From contig QHRX01000013.1 in assembly GCA_003221455.1 (NCBI GenBank), positions 1 to 63,087 of the forward strand: DNA of 63,087 bases. The letters run 5' to 3'. The position numbers were made by a program, and so were the translations under genes. This document shows positions 50,491 to 58,188 of this stretch, piece by piece. Source of the DNA: Candidatus Rokuibacteriota bacterium. Lineage in GTDB: Bacteria > Methylomirabilota > Methylomirabilia > Rokubacteriales > CSP1-6. The first letter of the stretch is position 1, and the number at the start of each line of letters is the position of its first letter. A model generated the notes under the pieces. It had not been told where the DNA came from. It worked only from the letters and a program-made list of their open reading frames with translations, and searched no databases.

Positions 50491-51033
50491 GTGCCGCGCG
50501 TCAGGGAGATCGACGACCCCGGACCTGACCCGATCCTTCAGGAGGTCTTCGCGCGGGAGCGAGCCGCGTTCGGGACCCTCCTGAACACGACCAAGGTGCA
50601 GGCCCACTGCCCGGGAATCATGAAGGCCGCGAAGAGCCTGGCCGCCGCCGTTGAGCACTCCAGGCTGCTTCCGCCCGGCCTACTGGCCCTCGTCTACCTC
50701 CGGGTGGCGCTCATCAACGGCTGTCCGTTCTGAATTGACATCAACGCATCCCGTGGGATGCAAGCGGGAGCTTCACCGGAGAAGGTCGCCCAGGTCGGGT
50801 CGGCCCGGACGAGCGACTTGTTCGACGACCGGGAGCGCACGGCACTGGAGTACGCCGAGACGATTACGCGGACGGGCGAACGGGTGAGCGACGAACTGTT
50901 CGCCCGGGTCCGCGCCCACTTCACGGAGGCGGAGGTCGTGGAGCTGACGGCCGCCGCCGCGCTCGAAAACTTCCGGAGCAAATTCAATACTGCCCTCGGA
51001 ATCGAGGCGCAGGGATTCTGCCAAATGAAGTAG
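50491..51033 (+). CDS. AhpD/carboxymuconolactone decarboxylase-family selenoprotein (in-frame TGA)
   Basis: GTG 50491 to TAG 51033, 180 residues if TGA at 50731-50733 is read as selenocysteine. The family active site NGCPFCxxI appears here as LINGCPF-U-IDINASRG, i.e. C78-x-x-U81, with TGA exactly where the resolving Cys normally sits. The frame continues with typical family sequence (FDDRERTALEYAETITR; RVRAHFTEAEVVELTAAAAL; ENFRSKFNTALGIEAQGFC). A perfect 6-base-pair hairpin lies 12 bases after the TGA. It is likely a peroxidase-type thiol/selenol redox protein. It is last in the methyltransferase-peptidase-aldolase operon. Confidence 0.9.
50746..50761 (+). promoter_or_regulatory. Candidate bacterial SECIS hairpin of the AhpD-like gene
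   Basis: GCATCC (50746-50751) pairs perfectly with GGATGC (50756-50761) around loop CGTG, starting 12 bases after the TGA. A G in the first two loop positions and this distance both agree with the minimal bacterial SECIS pattern. Confidence 0.7.
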
Positions 51034-51309
51034 CACACGACCTCTCGCTCGCTCAGGCCACCCCCGACCTCGTCACGGCTGTCGCGGCGCTCGCCAACGC
51101 GGCGGCGGCACTGAGTCGTCTTATTCAGGCGCTCGCACCAGCCCCAGACCCCGCTCCCCAGCCCGACGCGCACTCCGCCCCGCTGCCCGAGCGACGGATC
51201 GCCCTCTGATGGCGGCGAGGGGCTTTCACCACTATCGGAGGAGCCCGAGATGACACGAGCGATCGATGACACCATCGCGCGCCGGGCCTCGGCGTTCCTG
51301 CGCCTCGAA
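51034..51309. other. Gene-poor stretch after the AhpD-like gene
   Basis: No convincing gene. One + frame is open from about 51018 to TGA 51209 and reads like an Ala-rich helix and Pro-rich tail (ATPDLVTAVAALANAAAALS), but has no start codon. A second frame begins ATG 51250 after GGAGGAGCCC, reads MTRAIDDTIARRASAFLRLE, then runs into the antisense of the FmdB-like gene. Both look like remnants of lost genes. Confidence 0.3.
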
Positions 51310-51474
51310 TCAGGACTTCTTCGCCGTCTGCGACATGAACGTACTGAGCAGGGGTCGCAGAGCCTTGCTCCCACACTCGGGGCACTTGATCTGCCCCTTG
51401 TCGTGTTGGCTGATCGCCAGGGTGAGCGTCACTTCACGATCGCACTTGCCGCAATAGTATTCGTACACTGGCAT
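51310..51474 (-). CDS. FmdB-like zinc ribbon protein
   Basis: 54 residues from ATG 51474 behind AAGGAGGT, an ideal ribosome-binding site. The sequence MPVYEYYCGKCDREVTLTLA ... IKCPECGS has two CxxC pairs, the pattern of the FmdB/putative regulatory zinc ribbon family. The function is not established; members are often next to amidase or stress genes. It is transcribed divergently from the chimeric gene at 51614. Confidence 0.85.
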   Translation of the reverse strand: MPVYEYYCGKCDREVTLTLAISQHDKGQIKCPECGSKALRPLLSTFMSQTAKKS

Positions 51475-51499
51475 CGCGTGACCTCCTTGCGATGCGCAG

Positions 51500-51564
51500 A
51501 CTCTGGCGGCCAGGACCGAGATTGTCAAGGCATTCTTGACCTCGCCGGAGGCTGGCGCTAATCT
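51500..51564. promoter_or_regulatory. Back-to-back divergent promoters
   Basis: Minus strand: TTGACA (51528-51523), 17-base spacer, CAGAGT (51505-51500), serving the FmdB-like gene. Plus strand: TTGACC (51536-51541), 17-base spacer, TAATCT (51559-51564), serving the 51614 gene. The two -35 boxes are only 7 bases apart, so polymerase binding may be mutually exclusive. Confidence 0.55.
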
Positions 51565-51613
51565 CGGCCCACTGTCCCGACCTTCGCCGGCCCGGCTGCT
51601 TGGAGGCTCCGGC

Positions 51614-52078
51614 ATGAAGTGTCCCCGGTGCCAAGCCGAGGATCCGCCCGGAACGAAATTCTGCAGGCAGGGCGCCGCGCCGCCGCGTGTCTCCGTCTGC
51701 CCGTCGTCCCGCGCAAATAACTTTGCTCAGAACAAATTCTGCGGCCAGTGTGCGGCACCGCTCGACAAGCGCGCACAGCGCGCTTCTGCGGCAGTCCAGG
51801 TATATGGCCTCACCGACTTCCACGCGAAGAACGCGATCGAGCTCGGGAGACTCAAGACGGAGTTCAGCGGCAAGGTCGAGGTGCACCGGCTCCCCTTTCC
51901 GGTGCTGCGGGAGCTGAGGAAGATGGCGGCCGAGGTCGTTCGGGAAGAATCTGAGAAGACCCCCATGGCCAGGAAGGTGCACGCGTCCTTCACGAAGTTC
52001 CAGGCGCTGGTGGGCCCCTGGGATCACGTCGCGGAAGGCCCGCCTACCATCAGTTCGCGGCGGGGTGAGGTCAGGTGA
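51614..52078 (+). pseudogene. Chimera: degenerate zinc-ribbon N-terminus fused to a DctP C-terminal fragment
   Basis: 154 residues. Residues 1-57 form a double zinc ribbon of the kind found on adenylate-cyclase-like and other regulatory proteins. It has decayed: CPRC and FCGQC are intact, but the expected Cys are Gly in FCRQG and Ser in CPSS. From about residue 58 the protein is a near copy of the last ~90 residues of the TRAP binding protein encoded downstream. Two extra bases (CC) near 52040 shift the frame so the final residues differ. It is probably non-functional, although a promoter and ribosome-binding site are present. Confidence 0.7.
51786..52057 (+). repeat. Direct repeat copy 1 (DctP 3' end)
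   Basis: About 270 bases nearly identical (roughly 95% by eye) to 52895-53164, offset 1.1 kb. It begins at CTGCGGCAGTCCAGG and ends at TACCATCAGTTCG. It contains a 2-base insertion relative to copy 2. Confidence 0.85.
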
Positions 52079-53175
52079 TGATCAAACGACGCAGGTTTAT
52101 CGCGACAGCCGGCGGGGCGGTGGCGGCCGTCACCGCGTCTGCCATCGTCGATGCTCCCAACGTCATCGCGCAGCCGAAGGTCCAGTGGCGATTGTCCACG
52201 GCTTGGCCCCCGGTGCTCGACGTGGTCCAGGGCGCGGCCCAGCAGCTGGCGAGGGTCGTCGATGAGATGAGCGGCGGGCGGTTCCGGATCGAGGTCTTCC
52301 CGGGCGGCCAGATCGTGGAGTCGTTCGGCTGCTTCGACGCCGCCTCGAAGGGCACCATCGAGGCGTTCATGGCTGCCGCGTACTACTGGAGAGCGAAAGA
52401 GCCCGCAGTCGAGTGGTTCACGACCGTCCCGTTCGGCATGAACCCTCAGGGTATGGTGGCCTGGTACTACCAGGGTGACGGACTCAAGCTCTGGGAAGAG
52501 GCGTACGCCACCTTCGACCTCGTGCCGCGCCCGGGCCCGGGGTTTGCCCCGCAGATGGCCGGATGGTTCAGGAAGAAGATCGACACGATTGGCGACTACA
52601 AGGGACTCAAGATGCGCATTGGTACGGGCCTCGGCGGCAAGGTCTATGTCAAAGCGGGCGGCACGGCGGTTCTCCTCCCGGTCGCCGAGACCTACGCCGC
52701 TCTCGAGCGGGGCGTGATCGACGCCGCCGAATGGGTCGGGCCGCATGACGACATGAAGCTGGGCCTCCACAAGACCGCACGGTATTACTACTATCCTGGC
52801 TGGCACGAGCCCGGCACCACGACCGAGTTCGGGTTCAACAAGAAGGCATACGACGCGCTCCCGGTCGACTTGCGGCGGACGCTCGACCATGCTGCTGCGG
52901 CAGTCCAGGTATATGGCCTCACCGACTTCCACGCGAAGAACGCGCTCGCGCTCGGGAGACTCAAGACGGAGTTCAGCGGCAAGGTCGAGGTGCGCCAGCT
53001 CCCCTTTCCGGTGCTGCGGGAGCTCAGGAAGATGGCGGCCGAGGTCGTCCGGGAAGAATCTGAGAAGACCCCCATGGCCAGGAGGGTGCACGCGTCCTTC
53101 ACGAAGTTCCAGGCGCTGGTGGGCCCCTGGGATCACGCCGCGGAAGGCGCCTACCATCAGTTCGTGGCGATCTAA
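52078..53175 (+). CDS. TRAP transporter substrate-binding protein, DctP/TakP-like
   Basis: 365 residues from ATG 52078; GTG 52075 is the alternative. The N-terminal KRRRFIATAG resembles a twin-arginine leader, cleaved near VIAQP. The body follows the TakP (2-oxo acid binding) branch: FFTVPFGM-type WFTTVPFGMNPQGMVAWYY, then GWFRKKIDTIGDYKGLKMRI, VIDAAEWVGPHDD and YYYPGWHEPGTT. It would bind an organic or keto acid in the periplasm. No DctQ/DctM membrane subunits lie nearby. Its last 270 bases are duplicated upstream. Confidence 0.92.
   Translation: MIKRRRFIATAGGAVAAVTASAIVDAPNVIAQPKVQWRLSTAWPPVLDVVQGAAQQLARVVDEMSGGRFRIEVFPGGQIVESFGCFDAASKGTIEAFMAAAYYWRAKEPAVEWFTTVPFGMNPQGMVAWYYQGDGLKLWEEAYATFDLVPRPGPGFAPQMAGWFRKKIDTIGDYKGLKMRIGTGLGGKVYVKAGGTAVLLPVAETYAALERGVIDAAEWVGPHDDMKLGLHKTARYYYYPGWHEPGTTTEFGFNKKAYDALPVDLRRTLDHAAAAVQVYGLTDFHAKNALALGRLKTEFSGKVEVRQLPFPVLRELRKMAAEVVREESEKTPMARRVHASFTKFQALVGPWDHAAEGAYHQFVAI
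52895..53164 (+). repeat. Direct repeat copy 2 (inside the intact dctP-like gene)
   Basis: The source-like copy of the repeat at 51786-52057, in frame within the TRAP binding protein. The copies differ by scattered substitutions, mostly conservative, which suggests the duplication is not brand new. Confidence 0.85.
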
Positions 53176-53209
53176 GCGTGCGACAGGTGACTGGCGGAGG
53201 GCGAGAACT

Positions 53210-54220
53210 GTGAAGTTGCAGCGGACACCAAGGTCGGGCCGGTCGTTCAGATCGCCTCGCCGCTTCTGGGTCGCCGTGGCGATTCTTCTCTGGATGCCCA
53301 CACACACCGCCGAGGCACAAGAGGCCCCTCGCCCGTTCCGGGTTGGCGTCCTCAATGCGGCGTGGGCCGCGAGCCATCCGACCGTCGAAGGGCTCAAGGC
53401 GGGGCTCAAAGCGCTCGGCTTCGTAGACGGCCGCGACGTGACGTTTGATATCCGCTTCACCGAAGGAAAGCTGGATGCGATGCCCGCGGCCGCCGAGGCG
53501 CTCGTCAAGAGCGGGGTCGACCTGATCTTCACGAGCCAGGAGGCCGCCACGCAGGCCGCGAAGGACGCGACGAAGAGCGTGCCGATCGTGTTCACACTGG
53601 TGGGTGACCCCGTGGGAGCCGGTATCGTCAGCAAGCTCGCGCAGCCCGGCAGCAATGTGACGGGTGTCTCAGGTCTCCAGACCGAACTCGTGGCGAAGCG
53701 TTTGGAAGTTCTTAAGATCCTCACTCCGGCGGTCCGCCGGGTCTGGCTCATCTATTACGGCCCCGACCTAAGCGCGACGGCGATGATCGGGAAGGCGCTC
53801 GCCGCGGCGCGGCGCATGAGGCTGGACGTCGTACCAAAGGGTGTGCTCGACGCAGCCGAGCTGAGGCGCGTGCTCCGCGAAGTCCGGCGTGACGACGCGC
53901 TGCTCGCGCCGGAAGGCTCGAACCCGGATCTCGCCATCGCGATCATAGAGCGGTCGCTCGCATTGCGCGTCCCGGCCGTCTTCGGGACGGCGCTCTGGGT
54001 CGGCTATGGCGGCCTCATGTCATATGGGCCCGACTACTACGCGCAGGGAGTCCAGGCCGCTGCACTCGTCGCCGAGATTCTCCGGGGTGCCCGGCCTGGG
54101 AACTTGCCCGTCCAGGGCGCCGAGAGAATCGAGCTCGCGGTGAACCTCAAGACTGCGGAACTTCTTGGCCTCACCGTCCCTCGAAAGATCCTGCTCCGCG
54201 CCGACACCTTTCGGCGATGA
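53210..54220 (+). CDS. ABC transporter substrate-binding protein (TrpX/ABC_sub_bind family)
   Basis: 336 residues from GTG 53210 with GGAGG upstream. It has a basic N-terminus, then a signal peptide (FWVAVAILLWMPTHTAEAQ). The family pattern is seen in GLKALGFVDGRDVTFDIRF, VDLIFTSQEAATQAAKDAT, IVFTLVGDPVGAGIV, LAQPGSNVTGVSGL and the C-terminal VNLKTAELLGLTVPRKILLRAD. No ABC permease or ATPase is adjacent. Its stop overlaps the ATG of a dCache sensor kinase, so it may serve as a periplasmic ligand receptor for signalling rather than for transport. Confidence 0.92.
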   Translation: MKLQRTPRSGRSFRSPRRFWVAVAILLWMPTHTAEAQEAPRPFRVGVLNAAWAASHPTVEGLKAGLKALGFVDGRDVTFDIRFTEGKLDAMPAAAEALVKSGVDLIFTSQEAATQAAKDATKSVPIVFTLVGDPVGAGIVSKLAQPGSNVTGVSGLQTELVAKRLEVLKILTPAVRRVWLIYYGPDLSATAMIGKALAAARRMRLDVVPKGVLDAAELRRVLREVRRDDALLAPEGSNPDLAIAIIERSLALRVPAVFGTALWVGYGGLMSYGPDYYAQGVQAAALVAEILRGARPGNLPVQGAERIELAVNLKTAELLGLTVPRKILLRADTFRR

Positions 54221-56640
54221 CGAATCCGGCCGCGCGCGGCCGGCTCTTCCGCAAGTACGTCATCGTCCTTCTCGTTTTGGTTGGTGGCGTGCTGATGGCG
54301 TCGAGCCTGGTCGAGCTCTACTTTTCCTACCGAGAGACTCAGACCGCGATCGTCCGGGTCGAACGCGCGAAGGCGGTGGCCGCGGCTGCCCGGATCGCGC
54401 AGTTCCTGAAGGAGATCGAACAGCAGGTACGCGAGACGACCCGGACCGCGTCCGACGATCCTGACGCTAGCCAGGTGGGAGCAGCAAGGCTCGAATTTCG
54501 AGAAGGCTTGGGAGCGGCGCTGGCGGAGCAGCGCGAGCTGGACTTTCTCCGGGTCCTTCGCAACGTCCCCGCCATCATCGAGCTGAGCCATCTCGACCTC
54601 GCCGGCAAAGAGCAGCTTCGTGTCTCTCGCGTGGACCCGGATGTCGTCAGAAGCCAGGAGGATTTCTCCCGGGCGCCCAAGTTCGTCGAGGCGAGGGCCG
54701 GCAGGGTGTACTGGAGCCCGGTCTACCTCAAGAACGAGTCCGAGCCGTACGTCACGCTTGCCGTGCCGGGTGGCAAGTACGCCCTCGAGGTGACCACTGC
54801 GGAGGTTGGCCTTGCGGCTGTCATGAAGATTGTCTCCCAGATCGAGGTCGGCCCGGGCGGATATGCCTATGTCGTGGATTCCCGCAACCATCTGGTCGCC
54901 CATCCGGACAGTCGGGTGCCGCGAGCGAAACGCGATCTCTCCACCCTCATCCAGGTGAAGTCTGCGCGGGCCGACCGCTCGGGACCCACGGCCGACGCCC
55001 CGGTCGCCGTGGTCGCCGACGGCCTCAGGGGCGGGCGGGTCCTCGCGGCGTACGCCACGATCGCCCCGCTCGACTGGCTCGTGTTCGTCGAGCGAGCCGC
55101 CGCGGACGCCTACGCTCCCCTCCGGGCCCCGCTCGTCCGGAGCGGCGTCATCTTCGTGCTGGGACTCGGGCTTTCAATTCTGGCGAGCGTTTTCCTCGCG
55201 CGGCGAATGGTCGCGCCGATCCGCGTTCTTCAGGAGGGAGCGGCGCGGATCGGCGCTGGCGACCTCGGCTATCGCATTGAGGTTCGGACCGGCGACGAGC
55301 TCGAGGTGCTCGGCGATGAGCTCACCCGGATGGGAACGCAGCTCCAGGAGTCGTACGGCGGTCTCGAGGAGAGGGTGGACGCACGTACGCGAGAGCTCGC
55401 GGCTGCCGTGGATGAACTGAAAGGGCTTAGTGAGGTGAGCCAGACCGTCAGCTCAACCCTTGACCTCGGCGCGGTTCTGACCCGGGTCGTCTCGCATGCC
55501 GTGCAGCTGACCGGGAGCGATGCCGGGACGCTCTACGAGTTCGAAGAGACGATGCGGCACTTCGTCGTGCGAGTAACGCACGGCATGAGCGAGGAGCACA
55601 TTGAGACGCTGAAATCGATAGCTCTGCAGGTCGGAGAAGGCGCAGCGGGCCGCGCGGTTGCTGCGCGCGCGCCGATCCAAATTCCGGACATCCTCGAGCC
55701 GGGGGCCTATGCGGGTCGGACGTTCGAGATCACGATGAAGGCGGGATTTCGGGCGCTGCTCGCGGTTCCTCTCCTCCGAGAAGACCGTGTCCTCGGGGCC
55801 CTCGTCGTCCGCCGGCGCTCTCCCGGAACATTTCCCCCGAGGCTCATCGATCTCCTCCAGACGTTCGCGGCGCAGTCGACCCTCGCCATCCAGAACGCCC
55901 GGCTGTTCCGCGAGATCGAGGACAAGAGCCGACAGCTCGAGGCCGCCAGCCAGCACAAGTCCGAGTTCCTAGCGAGCATGTCGCACGAGCTGCGCACACC
56001 GCTCAACGCCATCATTGGGTTCTCGGAGGTGCTGACCGAGCGCATGTTCGGGGAGCTGAACGAAAAGCAGGATGAGTACCTGAGGGACATACACGCTTCG
56101 GGCACGCATCTGCTGTCCCTCATCAACGACATCCTCGATCTCTCGAAGATCGAGGCCGGCCGGATGGAACTGGAGCTGACGGACTTCGATCTGCCACAGG
56201 CGATCGAGAATGCCGTGATCCTCGTGCGGGAACGAGCCGCGCGCCGCGGTATCCGTCTCCACCACGTGATCGAAGAGGGGCTGGGTCAGATCAGAGGCGA
56301 TGAACGGAAGATGAAGCAGGTTCTACTAAACCTCTTGTCGAATGCCTTGAAGTTCACGCCCGAGGGCGGGCGGATCGTCGTTCGCGCGGGCCTCGTGGAC
56401 GGCATGGCCGAGATGTCGGTCGCCGACAGCGGCATCGGAATCGCTCCTGAGGATCAGGAGGCCGTGTTCGAGGAGTTCCGGCAGGTGGGGGGCGCCGAGA
56501 AGAAGGCCGAGGGCACCGGGCTCGGGCTCGCTCTCTGTCGGAAATTCGTTGAGCTGCATGGTGGACGGATTTGGGTGAAGAGTCAGGTGGGCACTGGCTC
56601 GACCTTCACCTTCACGGTCCCAATGCGCCGTGGCGAATGA
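54217..56640 (+). CDS. Sensor histidine kinase with double Cache, HAMP, GAF, HisKA and HATPase domains
   Basis: 807 residues. TM1 is at about 14-34 and TM2 at about 310-330. Between them is a roughly 275-residue extracytoplasmic double-Cache domain (GRVYWSPVYLKNESEPYVTL; GGYAYVVDSRNHLVAHPD). HAMP follows (APIRVLQEGAARIGAGDLGY), then GAF at about 410-560, the H-box MSHELRTPLNAIIGF (His590), and VLLNLLSNALKFT, VADSGIGIAP, GTGLGLALCRKF. All kinase motifs are intact. Its cognate receiver gene downstream is truncated. Translation is coupled to the upstream binding protein. Confidence 0.95.
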   Translation: MTNPAARGRLFRKYVIVLLVLVGGVLMASSLVELYFSYRETQTAIVRVERAKAVAAAARIAQFLKEIEQQVRETTRTASDDPDASQVGAARLEFREGLGAALAEQRELDFLRVLRNVPAIIELSHLDLAGKEQLRVSRVDPDVVRSQEDFSRAPKFVEARAGRVYWSPVYLKNESEPYVTLAVPGGKYALEVTTAEVGLAAVMKIVSQIEVGPGGYAYVVDSRNHLVAHPDSRVPRAKRDLSTLIQVKSARADRSGPTADAPVAVVADGLRGGRVLAAYATIAPLDWLVFVERAAADAYAPLRAPLVRSGVIFVLGLGLSILASVFLARRMVAPIRVLQEGAARIGAGDLGYRIEVRTGDELEVLGDELTRMGTQLQESYGGLEERVDARTRELAAAVDELKGLSEVSQTVSSTLDLGAVLTRVVSHAVQLTGSDAGTLYEFEETMRHFVVRVTHGMSEEHIETLKSIALQVGEGAAGRAVAARAPIQIPDILEPGAYAGRTFEITMKAGFRALLAVPLLREDRVLGALVVRRRSPGTFPPRLIDLLQTFAAQSTLAIQNARLFREIEDKSRQLEAASQHKSEFLASMSHELRTPLNAIIGFSEVLTERMFGELNEKQDEYLRDIHASGTHLLSLINDILDLSKIEAGRMELELTDFDLPQAIENAVILVRERAARRGIRLHHVIEEGLGQIRGDERKMKQVLLNLLSNALKFTPEGGRIVVRAGLVDGMAEMSVADSGIGIAPEDQEAVFEEFRQVGGAEKKAEGTGLGLALCRKFVELHGGRIWVKSQVGTGSTFTFTVPMRRGE

Positions 56641-56782
56641 ACTGATCCTCCTCGTCGAGGATAACGACAAGAACCGGAAGCTCGTCCGGGACGTCGACGT
56701 TCAAGGGTCATTGAGCCGAAACGGGGGAGGCACGTGCCCGTGCTGGACATGGTCTGGGCACGCCCAAGGGATTCTCGCGTAG
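56630..56782 (+). pseudogene. Response regulator truncated after about 22 codons
   Basis: GTG 56630 begins inside the kinase stop and reads ANELILLVEDNDKNRKLVRD, the first strand, acidic pocket and helix of a receiver domain. After about 56700 the similarity ends abruptly and the frame stops at 56782 (TAG). The phosphoacceptor Asp and everything after it are missing. The unrelated sequence that follows leads to a leftover AhpD tail, which marks a deletion or insertion junction near 56695-56700. Confidence 0.75.
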
Positions 56783-57021
56783 ATTCTGGTGGCTGGGTGA
56801 CAGAATTGCGTGGCTCTGCCCCTATCTGCAAGCCTGAAAGGCGTAAAAATCAGTGGGTCTTCACGATCGCGATTTTCCGGAGCAAGTTCAACACGGCGCT
56901 CGGGATCGAGGCGCAGGGGTTCTGCATGATCAAGAGGGACAAGTAGTGACGGGTGGGGCCCCCGCCACAAGGGGGAAACGATGATGGCCGGCCCAGCCAG
57001 TCAGGACGATAGACTCGAGTC
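56783..57021. other. Junction debris between the truncated regulator and the next gene
   Basis: No intact gene. Apart from the AhpD tail at 56875-56946 I see no recognisable coding sequence. Confidence 0.4.
56875..56946 (+). pseudogene. 3' remnant of a second AhpD-family gene
   Basis: The last 24 codons read FRSKFNTALGIEAQGF, then CMIKRDK and TAG. They are homologous to the C-terminus of the AhpD-like selenoprotein ending at 51033 (FRSKFNTALGIEAQGF, then CQMK). Third-position changes show the copies are diverged paralogues, not a fresh duplication. The rest of the gene, including its active site, is gone. Confidence 0.75.
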
Positions 57022-57351
57022 ATGAGAGCGTTCAAGCGGGTAGGTCTCGGTGCCGCTCTTGCGGTCACGCTGGCCAGCTATGGGGTGAGCGTACAAGCTA
57101 ACGACCGCGAGAAGTTGGCCATGGCCCGCCTTCGCCTGACCACGGAAACCCAGACACTCCCGCCCAACTGCACGTTGGTGGGAACGGTGAAAGATGACTC
57201 GATGGAGGACCTGCGGAAGAAGATCGTTCGAGCTGGTGGCGACACGGGGCTGCTCTCCTTCCCTAGCGACGACCTGTCGATCATCAACGCCAAGGTGTAC
57301 CGGTGCCCCGCGTATTCCCCGTCGATACCGCCCCCGCCACCAACACGGTGA
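57022..57351 (+). CDS. Small exported protein, DUF4156-like
   Basis: 109 residues with a signal peptide at 1-26 (ending GVSVQAN). The core NCTLVGTVKDDSMEDLRKKI ... GDTGLL ... INAKVYRCP has two Cys and the layout of short DUF4156/RcsF-like periplasmic proteins (Cys near the start, Leu-Arg-x-Lys helix, VYxC at the end). The function is unknown. The C-terminus is Pro-rich. Confidence 0.65.
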   Translation: MRAFKRVGLGAALAVTLASYGVSVQANDREKLAMARLRLTTETQTLPPNCTLVGTVKDDSMEDLRKKIVRAGGDTGLLSFPSDDLSIINAKVYRCPAYSPSIPPPPPTR

Positions 57352-57697
57352 GCGACCTGGGCGTGTCTCTCAACCGCTCGTTTGCGGTGCTGTGTACGTG
57401 GCGTAACTGTTCGCGGAGCTCCAGACCTGATTACCGACTGCCATAGCGTTTCCCCTTGTATACGTGTGGGCACGACCGGGGCTCGTCAATGTCCTGTTGG
57501 CGCTCCGGGCCTTGCGATGATCTCTGCACCGGCCGCGTGGGCGTCCACGCCCGCGAGGTGAGCGGTCCTCCGACCAGCTAGCTCTCGCCGCCATTCCGCC
57601 CCGGGTGGAGAAGAGGCCATGACATTTTCACGTAGCACCCAGACAGAGACGCAGGACGCTTGACAGTGGTCTCGTCACTAGGACATAGTTAAGCGCC
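57352..57697. other. Intergenic region upstream of the metal-import locus
   Basis: 346 bases with no credible gene on either strand. A promoter-like sequence lies at its right end. I looked for an AT-rich Zur- or MntR-type palindrome and did not see a clear one. Confidence 0.4.
57660..57689 (+). promoter_or_regulatory. Candidate sigma-70 promoter of the metal-import locus
   Basis: Perfect TTGACA (57660-57665), 18-base spacer, CATAGT (57684-57689). The start would be about 57696, right at the GTG at 57698, so the first gene may be leaderless. Confidence 0.5.
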
Positions 57698-57979
57698 GTG
57701 CGTGGTCCAGGTCGCTCCCTCCTCGTGATGCTGCTTGTCAGTGCCGCGCTGCTCAGCGGCGCTGTACTGACGCATGTTCACGATAGCAGCGCCGTTGGCC
57801 TCTATGACGCAGAGTGCCCGTCCTATGAGCTCGCTCGCCAGACGAGTGGTGTGCCCCTCTCATCGCCCGACGTCGCATCTCTGGAGCGCGCGCCCGTCAT
57901 GTTGCCGGTCGCGGTCGATGCACAACCGACCGAAGACTTCCCGGCGACCGCGTCGCCCCGCGCCCCTCCGCTCGGGTAA
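57698..57979 (+). CDS. Small exported or membrane protein with histidine motif, metal locus
   Basis: 93 residues from GTG 57698. A hydrophobic N-terminus (SLLVMLLVSAALLSGAVL) is followed by THVHDSSAVGLYDAECPSYE. The HxH plus Cys/Asp cluster just outside the membrane suggests metal contact, and similar short proteins accompany metal importers. I do not recognise a named family. It is the first gene of the locus containing an outer-membrane barrel and two ZnuA-type proteins. Confidence 0.6.
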   Translation: MRGPGRSLLVMLLVSAALLSGAVLTHVHDSSAVGLYDAECPSYELARQTSGVPLSSPDVASLERAPVMLPVAVDAQPTEDFPATASPRAPPLG

Positions 57980-58188
57980 CCCGCTTCCGCGTAGTTCGAG
58001 CTGTCCGTCGTAGCGCGTCTCTCGGCGCGCGCCCCCATTCGTGGCACTGACGGAGGCATTATGCTCAACCGTGTTCCGCCTTGTCGGCTTTGGTCGTTCG
58101 TGAGCCCTTCTGTGCGTGCTCGGGTCGTTCGAGCCGGCATGCCTGCGTCGTCCGATACGCGGCCGCCCTCCGTGCCGTGGAGGAGCCG

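Noticed and set aside
51018-51209. Open + frame rich in Ala and Pro after the AhpD-like gene
   Set aside because: No start codon in frame; kept only as a possible remnant.
51250-51561. ATG frame beginning MTRAIDDTIARR with a good ribosome-binding site
   Set aside because: Only about the first 20 residues look protein-like; the rest is antisense to the FmdB-like gene. Probably the 5' end of a lost gene.
56780-56782. Stop codon of the truncated response regulator as a recoding site
   Set aside because: It is TAG, similarity to receivers ended 80 bases earlier, and nothing homologous follows in any frame.
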